NCBI GenBank assembly: GCA_011109175.1
Contig: RDEW01000004.1
Location: 1,275,581-1,339,580 of the forward strand
Source of the DNA: Dicyema japonicum
Taxonomy: Eukaryota > Dicyemida > Rhombozoa > Dicyemidae
Direction: 5' to 3'
DNA length: 64,000 nt
Shown: positions 55,541 to 64,000 of the stretch, piece by piece
Numbering within the stretch: position 1 is the first letter of the stretch
Layout: each line of letters opens with the position of its first letter
Position numbers and translations under genes: made by a program
Notes under the pieces: model-generated
Database searches by the model: none
What the model was told of the DNA's origin: nothing
The model's input: the letters and a program-made list of their open reading frames with translations, nothing else

Positions 55541-57865
55541 TCACATAGAATTTCGACTCATAGGACGCTTCAATAAAGCATCAAACCAACGCATGAAGGA
55601 CAAATCGGAGGGAGAAAGGAGAATGTCAGCATTTGTCTCGTAGTGCTTCACCATGCTTCGAAGAAAACTCAAAGGATCCCTACTCAGAGTAGAACTGTCT
55701 AAAACAAGAGCCAAAAAACGTTTGGCACGTGTCAAAGCTACATTAACTCGTCTATAGTCTGAAAGGAAACCAACATTGTCTAAAATAATTAAAAATATTA
55801 CCAAATTCACTTGATCTAACAAAGGAGATAATGATCACTTCCTTTTCTCGGCCTTGGAAGGAATCCACTGAACTGACTTCCACGGTTTTTCTGATACCCT
55901 TCCTGATCAGCTCTACTTGGGCATTGTAGAAGCTGATCACGCCAATATCCTGTTGGGAGACACCCAAGGATACCAACTTCTCAACCAACCACCACACAAC
56001 GGCGACCTCACCTACAATTCCTGCAAATCACACCTTTGTTGCACTTTGAATAATTTTTCGTTTCCTCTCGAAAATTAAAATCAGCGGTGTCAACCAGAAC
56101 CACGGCAGCTCTGGTCAGCTCACACGACTTAACTCCCATCAGATCACTGAAATATTCAAGGACGGTGACCAACCTTAACAGATGATTGCTCACAGAACTA
56201 TCCGCGACCAATTTCCCCGAGTAGAACTTATTCGAAGGGTAGGCCATGATTTTCTGATGCATTCGATACTGAACGGTCAACATCCTGGAAAACTGAGGAT
56301 ACATCTCACTCAGTCGACTCATAAGGGACACGTCCAACCCACCCTGAGCAGCTCTGTGGTAAACTTAAGCCTTACATGGGAGATATTATCACGGGAGGAA
56401 GTTGATTTGAATCGCCCGCCAAAATGTACTTATTCACAAGCTCCAATGGAACAAGAGATATGGCTTCCGTGGCCTTTAATAAGAATCACACATACTTGAC
56501 TGGCCTCGTCGATGATGACCACATCAAATTGACAAAGTCCAAATGGTGGTTTAAACATAAGTTTATTCACGCTTGCTAATGTGGAAAATATAACGTTTTT
56601 CTTAGATATTATTTCTTGTATTATTTCATTTTCGAGATTTTTATACTTTTTAATCTCCTCAGCGAGATCAATCGAATCCTCATCCTAAGGAATCAACAAC
56701 AGATTAGAACTCTGAGTTTGTACATCGACTTTCTTAGTAGCAATAGATATTCATAATCATCGGAATTCTCAACTTCTCTTGAGAGTGAATACACAAGATT
56801 CTTCTCAGAAATCCTGGCATCATTACCAAGTCTTAGGAAAGACACGTGGGGCAGATCAAGCTTGCAGAAAATGTCCAACAAGTGATCCGTTGCCACATTG
56901 GAAGGCGCACACACGAGAATCTACAATAAGAGATTTTCTACTCGAGGATTCTTTGTATAGTTTCGCAATAATTGCTGTATAATTTCGATCAACGTGGTCG
57001 ACTTGCCAGTCCCGGGAGGTCCCTCAATGATTGCCAATTTGGGTTGATTAATGCTGAATCTGATGACTTCCTTCTGTCTGTTATTCAGGCAACTGTTGAA
57101 ATAACTAATTTTGCGTCTCCTTCTTTTTTGTGGGACTCCAAATTCTTCGAATCCGACAAATAGTTTTTTATGATCCGAATGTGACTCATCGAAATCATCA
57201 AGAGCTCTAAAGATCAAAAGGTAAACTACTTTCTCATAATATTAAAGGTTTCATAATTTTCTGCTTTTATCAGTGCATATATTTTATCGTGGTTTAAATT
57301 TGGTCGATTAAGTGAATCGGAGTAAAATAAAACGACCTCATTTTTCTCGATCTTCCAGATCACTGCAGTGAACAACAAATCCCTCAAATTGGATTGCTCT
57401 CTGACTGAAACAAAATTTCCTAAAAATTATATTCAATAAATTGATTATTCTAATAATTTCCAAAATTGATTATAATAAAAATAAAATATTAAAAAATTAT
57501 CATTTGAATTTAACCGGGTTAATATCAAAGTAAATTCGACATTCTGATGTTGTCATAAACATTAAATTATTCAAATGAGTCAATAGATTAAAGTAGAAAT
57601 ACAAAAATTATCAAGTCTGACCTCTTACTAATTTTACTTGGAGTAAGGATTTTTTGTTGGCAAAAGAAATTACCAACTGGCCATTGAAAGATTCGCGAAT
57701 TGAGCAGAAATTTAAATCCGTAATAGAATATCTTGATGTCCTTAATTCACACGTGGATAATAGCTTTCCCATTTTGTTGCATTCTCTCTGTTTTTGTGCC
57801 TCTTCCTCGATTCTTATCAAATTCAGTTGATTGTTTATAAACTGAGAAACTTGATAGTCGTCCAT
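55541..57865 (-). CDS. IGHMBP2: IGHMBP2/SMUBP-2-type superfamily 1B helicase
   Basis: Ten exons, with eight introns of 21-27 nt and one of 202 nt, give 645 aa. ATG at 57865 (MDDYQVSQFINNQLNLIRIE) matches the short helical start of IGHMBP2. Helicase motifs in order: Walker A GPPGTGKST (about 207-215), CAPSNVATDHL, DEAS in VVIIDEASQ (about 360), LAGDSNQLPP (about 385), TVQYRMHQ (about 425), SVDSFQGREKE (about 546) and RRVNVALTRAKR (about 576). These ATP-dependent 5'-3' RNA/DNA helicases associate with ribosomes and tRNA-processing factors. Animal IGHMBP2 is about 990 aa with R3H and AN1 domains; both are absent here and the protein ends 60-70 residues after motif VI, closer in size to yeast Hcs1. 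Confidence 0.95.
57420..57621 (-). other. Exceptional 202-nt intron of the helicase gene
   Basis: AAGAG|GTCAGA donor and TTTTTAG|GA acceptor, phase 1, extremely AT-rich. It follows the first coding exon. All other introns of this gene are at most 27 nt. Confidence 0.85.
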
Positions 57866-58034
57866 AGCAAACAAATAAAACTTAATTTTATATAATTTTA
57901 AATTTCAAATCTAAAATAAAATTAAATAATACTTTAATTATTCTTATGAAAATTTTTTTTCGATTAAATGAATAATATTTTCAACTTATTTATTAAAGTT
58001 GATAGGCCACCCTTCCAAAGGACCTAGAAAAGTA

Positions 58035-58245
58035 GAGAAGTTCAAACGGTTCTTTTTAGTGCATAACTTGCACTGGGCGCCACCATAACAACAGGTGAAC
58101 CTCATGCCGCCACGCTAAAATTATTTACGCCGATTGAACTCCTATGCAGAAGGAAGAGAAGGCGCTTCCGGAATGCGGTTGGGTATCAGAAGACCAGACG
58201 AAGAGAGTTCGAATGTTGTTGGAGGCTGGGATCACCTAATTAGTT
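58035..58245 (-). repeat. SINE-A fragment (inverted) and REP-D tail
   Basis: 58035-58118 is the reverse complement of the SINE-A core (GTGGCGGCATGAGGTTCACC, AAAAAGAACCG). 58200-58245 on the plus strand has GGAGGCTGGGATCACC and TAGTTAGTTTTGACC, the REP-D end. Confidence 0.55.
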
Positions 58246-58647
58246 AGTTTTGACCTATCTTTCTTGGTGGTCTTGAAGTTAAAAAAATAAATAAAACTCA
58301 TTTATTTGAATTTCTTAAAACACTTTGTTTTTGTATAAACTAATTCTCATTAACATCACTTAACCCCTATTTACAATGATAATATAACTTCGACATAGGT
58401 TGAAACGGGCAAAGTACGCGGTCCTGTACAAGGATTTTTTTGTTTGTTCCACTCGCCGTTGAGACTTCTGGAATTCTTGAGTCGTCTAGGGAATCCTATT
58501 TCTACACGATCAGGAAATTCCCCTCACAGCTGCTAGTTATTTCAGCGAATCTCATTTGGTATCCTGAGAGGAAATAGCCACAAAGTCAGAGGGCGCCGTA
58601 TGACCATTTGTGCACTTTTTGTCAAAATACTTTGACATTGTCTAACG
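58246..58647 (-). repeat. Spacer with inverted SINE-B fragment
   Basis: 58545-58600 reads GCCCTCTGACTTTGTGGCTA on the reverse strand, the SINE-B head. The rest is AT-rich without recognised genes. Confidence 0.45.
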
Positions 58648-58725
58648 CAGTGGTTCCCAATTTTTTTGAGAGCACGGAACCCTATCGACATTTTTCATTT
58701 TATACGGAACCCTTATATAGTTTTT
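58648..58725 (+). mobile_element. Solo left end of the 32.6-kb-type hAT element
   Basis: CAGTGGTTCCCAA and GAGAGCACGGAACCCTATCG match the left end of the element at 32574 over about 50 bp. No right end was found nearby; the LINE begins directly after. Confidence 0.65.
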
Positions 58726-58729
58726 TGTG

Positions 58730-60620
58730 AAAATAAAAGTCTTTCAAGCCTTGAGGGATCACTTTTAGTATAGTTTCCAGCGTATCCATATCTCGGCTGA
58801 CGAAATCAATATCATCGGCGTAGATTACTTCCATCACGTTAGAGAAACAATTTTTTTTCCAGTGAGGTCTTAGAGCTGCCTCAGGTATATTATGAATAGG
58901 ACCAGAAATAACAAGTTGTGGTGCGCCAATGTCGGTTTTAAATCTTGTTGAGATGTAATTTCGCACGCGCACTGATAGCGATGTGTTGGAAAGTAAAAAT
59001 CTGATCATACGTGATGCATCCTCGTCTAGAATACTCTCCAGTACTTGCATTAGCTTCTTGCGGTTGATAGTGTCAAAAATACGGGATAAGTCAATTTCAA
59101 GGATGGAGATTTCTTCGTTGTGTTTCTGGCACACTGCACACATTTACCTTGGCTCCATACAACGTCTGACGTTTAACTTCCAGGCCTGAATCCTCTTTGA
59201 ATTTGGTTCAGTAACTCATTTACAGGGCCTGAAATACGATCCCGCACAACAAGGGAGAGTATTTTCCTTATCGTATTCATTAGTGTAATCGGGCGTAGGC
59301 TTTTTAGATTTCCTCTTTCTTTTCCAGGTTTCAGAATTGGGATCAAGATGCCATTCCCCGCATCAAATGGACTGTGACATTAGAACGTCCTGTTCAGGAC
59401 TGTGCTGATTAACTCAGCCACCTTGTCTGGCGCGTATTTCAATAAATCTGCATTCACGTTGTCCGGTCCAGAAGCTATGCCATTCTTGAGCTTACCCAAA
59501 GCTGAAATGACTTCGTAATGTGTGATGCTTTGATTCAAGTCTCTGGGAATTCCTTCAACCGGTTCCAAGTGTTCATAAACAGTGGCAATTTTATTTGCTG
59601 ATTCTTGGCCGTTGATTATTACTTTTCCTGTATCATCAAGGACTGTGATTCATTCCGGTCTGGTATTGCAAAATAATTGTTTAACCTCAACAAACATTCT
59701 TGCACCATGTTTGTACCGTTCGGTGTCTTTTTCCAAGTTATCCAGTCTATGCCGGGCTAGTTTCTTCACTCTTCTCTTTATTTTGTATTTGATTCAATTG
59801 CATTCATTTTTAAGAAAGTCAGTTTGGCTTGTCGACTCTGACGACTCGATTAAGAGTCAGAGTTTAATTTGGTTTTTTGACAGTTCTTCTATTTCTTTGA
59901 CAAAAGTTCTCTTGACCCTCCTTGGGCGATTTCCCAGTACCATCCCAGCAGCCTGTTTGACTCTGATAGAAATATTCCTTCATAGAGCCCGGGAGACATA
60001 TTCGTGTTGACATTTTCCAAGTTTCGATATTTTCTCGCCGTACTTTTTACGGGTATTGTCTGAAGCACATAGAGCCTCCATGGCCAAGGTCATGCTCCGC
60101 GTACAGATAGAAATATTCCTTCATAGAGCCCGGGAGACATATTCGTGTTGACATTTTCCAAGTTTTGATATTTTCTAGCCGTACTTTTTACGGGTATTGT
60201 CAGAAGCACATAGAGCCTCCATGGCCAAGGTCATGCTCCGCGTACATTTTGTCAGTGCTCCAGAGATTCCAAAACATCGCTTTAAAATGAGACGTGCCAC
60301 TAGTAGTCTGTGATCACTCAAGCTCATCACGCCACTGTACGCTCGGGAGTTCGTGAGTAGCCCCCTCTGTGTTTGCCTGCATAGTATGTTGTCGATTTGG
60401 TTAAATATATAGACTCGATTTCCACGGAAGTTTCTCCTCTGCCCAGTCCACGTCGTAATATGTCGTGCTGCATGTCGGAACACCGTGTTACAAAGGAATA
60501 GTCCAAATGATTCGCAGAAATGTATAAGGGCATACGTCGAAACTGTTAGGTTTTGACATAATGTTGAATATTCTGCTACCACTGTGCTTAATCTAAGCTT
60601 CAATTTTACGGGTTATTATC
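58730..60620 (-). mobile_element. LINE-R family element, endonuclease and RT
   Basis: Minus-strand order: a partial APE endonuclease (60175-60603; GLFLCNTVFRHAARHITTW, FNQIDNILC, LSDHRLLVARLI), a linker (59580-60010), RT0 KNGIASGPDNVNADLLKY (about 59450), motif A LEIDLSRIFDTINRKKL (about 59090), and motif C EVIYADDIDFVSRD (about 58820). Segment 59965-60105 is repeated at 60106-60245 (141-bp unit). The RT frame is relatively long (147 codons), but motifs are shifted and the element is incomplete. Confidence 0.82.
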
Positions 60621-61022
60621 CCAAAAAGCATATATGGTTACAATGGTGGAATTCATCGGACAAAAATACAAATCACTAATTCGAACGAATTACAAAAGGA
60701 ATATAAGCTAACGATAAGGTCATACGCTCACTCATGTTTAATTGCTTGATGGCGGAATTACTGAGTCTTTCCAGTGATTATTGTATAGGAAAAATTTTTC
60801 TTACTTTTTGGCCATCTCCAGACAGNACGTCGTAATATGTCGTGCTGCATGTCGGAACCCCGTGTTACAAAGGAATAGTCCAAATGACTCGCAGAAATGT
60901 ATAAGGGCCTACGTCGAAACTGTTCACTCCTGTTTAATTGCTTGATGGCGGAATAACTGAGTCTTTCCAGTGATTATTGTATAGGAAAAATTTTTCTTAC
61001 TTTTTGGCCATCTCCAAACAGC
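60621..61022. repeat. Sequence around the N at 60826, repeated from upstream
   Basis: 60828-60925 nearly repeats about 60448-60545, and 60926-61022 nearly repeats about 60730-60825, so the sequence after the N is a contracted second copy of that before it. Confidence 0.75.
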
Positions 61023-62554
61023 ACTTAATCCTCAATTCTCCGTAATTAAAAATCTTGAATACACGTTAACAACACTTTAAGCCTTGATAATGTTCGTAAG
61101 ATCAATTAAATCAAATCGAAGTAATTTGTTATGGGATTAGGAAACTCATGATTCAAGGAATTGAAAGCTTCAGAGGAACAGTTTCTTTGATGATTTCTCT
61201 GTGGATAACAAAATTTTTATAGCACGTATTTCCAAGGTTCTCATTCCACTGTAAGTCGAAGAGCGAATTTGTTTCGCAATAAGCTTCGGCATTATTCGTT
61301 GATGCAATGAGTCAGCCGTTCCCAGATCCTCCATTTAATACAAACGGGTATCTTGACCAGTAAAATTATCTGCTTTTTTTATTTAGTGTTTAATGACAAA
61401 CACTCAAATCATCTTCCCCAAGAGTTTTTATAATCGGATATTTTTCGTCGGATTTACAAAACACATACATGCCGTGAAACCGTGTTGTCAATAATATAAT
61501 ATCAAATAACTAAGACATGGTGATGCTCATGAATGATTGTAGGTACCCCATACCACAAAATTTCTCTTTCTCTTCATGACAGAGAACTCAAGTTTTTCAA
61601 ATTTGGATTAGTTTGCGGAAATAAATTTTATCATGAACTTTTAAAGTGATTGCGGAAATAAATTTTATCTTAAACTTTTAAGATTGATTTATTATCATAC
61701 GTACTGTATCAGCTTGGCAATGAGAATTTAACATCCACAAAAGTGTTCCTTAGATTTTCCATCACAGAAAGGAGTTATTCAAAGAGTAAACAAAAGTTGC
61801 CAGTAGTGAAGCCCGGAAAAATGAGAACGATATATGGGTTTTAAACAATCTTCAAAATGTTGCTACATTGGTTAATCGTGTAATCTGATAAGATAATTAA
61901 TTTGACAAATCAGACAGCTCTCCAAGAATGTCTTAGTTATTTTGTAAATAAAAAAGAATTTTTAATAATATAGGTCCTGCCTCTAAAGGCTCGGACTTTC
62001 TGTTAGGGTCCTTTTTAAAGATTTTTGAACTAAGAGGTCTTTTTACAAAAAAATAAATTTATTTATATCAGTTTCTCTAGCTGTTTACGGCTGGTCTTTG
62101 TTTAATTCTTTTTCAGGCAAACTGTACATCCACTCTCTGTATTTTTAAACAGTAAGATGATTCGCTTTTTATTATGGGAGAAAGACGATCTCTCATGACC
62201 AAAGTTTAATTTTGATGAGAATTCGCTGTTTACGGCTGGTCTTTGTTTAATTCTTTTTCAGGCAAACTGTACATCCACTCTCTGTATTTTTAAACAGTAA
62301 GATGATTCGCTTTTTATTATGGGAGAAAGACGATCTCTCATGACCAAAGTTTAATTTTGATGAGAATTCTATATTTAGTTTTTACCAGACTAAATAATAT
62401 TTTTAGTCTTTTCCGACTAAATCAGAAATTTCATTTGCCCTTTAACAAATGTAAGTACCCGCGTCATTTACCATTATGACTTTGCGAGCTGTTACTTATT
62501 TTGATATTTTTTTAATTAAAAACATTTTTATGTTTTAACTGTTGATTAATGGGG
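61023..62554. repeat. Non-coding stretch with two local duplications
   Basis: 62092-62224 and 62225-62368 are virtually identical copies of a 134-bp unit. At 61613-61682 a 35-bp unit (GCGGAAATAAATTTTATC..) occurs twice in tandem. No gene recognised. Confidence 0.6.
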
Positions 62555-62640
62555 GTGCCACAGCAATAAGGATCAACTGGAGGCGTTACTGGATTTCAAG
62601 GACGACTTCTGAGTGTAGCCAGATGTTCCAGTCTCCTAAG
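62555..62640 (+). repeat. SINE-C copy
   Basis: AAGGATCAACTGGAGGCGTT, ACTGGATTTCAAGGACGACT and AGTGTAGCCAGATGTTCCAG follow the family order seen at 10.1 and 31.9 kb. Confidence 0.5.
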
Positions 62641-62927
62641 GAAGACAATGTCTTATGTATAACCTCTAGTTGTCTCGACAGCAAAGCGCATAGGTGATTG
62701 ACTAATTAAACTTAAATGTTCAGTTCGTAACATCTCGGTTTCCAACCAACTTGTGAAGTTAAACTAAAGTGACTCGCTGGAAAGTATAATAAAGTCATAA
62801 AAGAAATTTTTATTAAAAAATCACATACGGAAATATTTATTAAAAATCAATAAAAAAAATGAAAACTATAACCGCAAATCACGTTTAATTTTGAATATAA
62901 ATTTAATTAGGTTGAGGAAATATAACC

Positions 62928-63601
62928 ATGTCTTTATCGGAAGGTCAGTTTTTGGTTATGGAGATAATACGCCAAAGTCCATCAATAAATTGGGGGTTGG
63001 AATTGGTAGGAGGTATTGAAACCAGACTGGAACTCGAAATATCATCGGTTAAACTCTATCATGTCAAATTTAGGTAAAAAATAACTCGCCATGTCATTTC
63101 GCTGGATTGGAAACCTATGATCGACTGCTTGAGGTCAACGGAAAGAAATTCAATATCTTACCGCACAACCAAGTCGTTGAGTATTTTGCAGGATCAACGG
63201 ATCTCAGCATTTCGGTGTTGATTCAAAGGTATGATTCAATTTATAATTTGCCAGACCGAATAAACTCGACGAAAAATCCGATCTGGCTGATTTCGAACAA
63301 CAAATGGTAACTGGCTTTGATTTCCAGTAGGAAAGAACGTTACTTATTGGATCTCGCTTTAATCGAGGTCCCAAGCCGTTCGGTGAACCAAAGAATAGTC
63401 TAAACACGAGAATGTCGAAAGTAATATTTTTAATTGTTTCAGGATGACGTAATTAACAGAAAAAGTGACGCGAATCCCACACACTACGAAAATCGTATTT
63501 TTGAATTCATTTCAGAGTTTTCAAATCTCAGTCAAATGAATACTGAAAAGCAAAAATACTCATATTCAACATTACCGAACGTAACATTTTTTAAAGAATA
63601 G
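62928..63601 (+). CDS. PDZ-domain protein, PDLIM/ZASP-like without LIM domain
   Basis: Five exons with introns of 26, 26, 24 and 22 nt give 191 aa (576 nt). Residues about 8-92 are a PDZ domain: NWGLELVGG is the carboxylate-binding loop (W-G-x-x-L-x-G-G as in PDLIM proteins), then SSVKNNSPCHFAGL and DRLLEVNGKKF, and HNQVVEYFAGS for helix B. The C-terminal half is polar (FNRGPKPFGEP; ends TLPNVTFFKE) with no LIM domain. PDLIM-type proteins link actin/alpha-actinin to partners; that role here is inferred from the PDZ only. ATG at 62928 is the first in frame. The 3' exons are repeated after the N at 63619. Confidence 0.85.
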
Positions 63602-63619
63602 ATGAGTACTTTGTTGGTN

Positions 63620-64000
63620 TATGATTCAATTTGTAATTTGCCAGACCGAATAAACTCGACGAGAAATCCGATCTGGCTGATTTCGAACAACAAATGGTAA
63701 CTGGCTTTGATTTCCAGTAGGAAAAAACGTTACTTATTGGATCTCGCTTTAATCGAGGTCCCAAGCCGTTCGGTGAACCAAAGAATAGTCTAAACACGAG
63801 AATGACGAAAGTAATATTTTTAATTGTTTCAGGATGACGTAATTAACAGAAAAACTGACGCGAATCCCACACACTACGAAAATCGTATTTTTGAATTCAT
63901 TTCAGAGTTTTCAAATCTCAGTCAAATGAATACTGAAAAGCAAAAATACTTATATTCAACATTACCGAACGTAACATTTTTTAAAGAATAGATGAGTACT
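63620..64000 (+). pseudogene. Second copy of PDZ gene exons 4-5 (partial duplicate)
   Basis: After the N at 63619 the sequence repeats 63229-63610 with a handful of substitutions, including the 24- and 22-nt introns and the stop. It lacks the PDZ exons. Most simply it is the other allele placed downstream by scaffolding. Confidence 0.8.

Noticed and set aside
1-64000. CRISPR array, operon or prokaryotic gene island
   Set aside because: No regularly spaced repeats with unique spacers; the host genes are spliced and metazoan in type. Two-copy duplications are not arrays.

Overview
The window is animal nuclear DNA. It is AT-rich and crowded with decayed LINE retrotransposons, SINE-like repeats and hAT transposon remnants. 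Between these sit compact metazoan genes: FARP-type FERM-RhoGEF, carnitine acetyltransferase, SLC6 transporter, SDHA, ZMYM-type zinc finger, bHLH, IGHMBP2 helicase, a PDZ protein, cyclophilin and two coiled-coil proteins. The host genes are split by extraordinarily small introns. I reconstructed about 100 GT..AG introns by hand; all but two are 20-28 nt. Every multi-exon model gives a spliced length divisible by three with an intact frame. Introns of this size in an animal are, to my knowledge, a hallmark of dicyemid mesozoans, so a dicyemid is my best guess. This is inference, not proof.

Layout. 0-10 kb: LINE fragments, broken only by an intronless cyclophilin A (6385-6867, minus). 10.5-13.6 kb: FARP-like gene (plus). 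14.6-16.9 kb: carnitine acetyltransferase (minus). 17.9-18.8 kb: a short hAT element with an 8-bp target duplication. 19.6-26.3 kb: a run of minus-strand genes (399-aa coiled coil, SLC6 transporter, SDHA). 26.5-44 kb: LINE graveyard with a two-exon bHLH gene at 37.6 kb. 44-47 kb: a candidate TIR element, a small membrane-protein gene and more LINE. 48.3-50.3 kb: reduced ZMYM-like gene. 52.6-54.3 kb: coiled-coil protein with four aromatic-xx-Trp segments. 55.2-57.9 kb: IGHMBP2-type helicase abutting a 112-aa ORF. 58-61 kb: LINE. 62.9-63.6 kb: PDZ gene, whose 3' half is repeated to the window end.

The host genes do not form a pathway. SDHA (TCA cycle/complex II) and CRAT (acetyl-carnitine shuttle) are metabolic. 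FARP, bHLH, ZMYM and IGHMBP2 are signalling or nucleic-acid factors. Several proteins are shorter than their relatives, consistent with genome streamlining.

Assembly caution: every N in the window is followed by a near-copy of the sequence just upstream, and many gap-free direct duplications of about 86-141 bp occur. These may be uncollapsed haplotypes or contig-end overlaps rather than biology. One such duplication adds an intron plus an in-frame exon to a coding gene.
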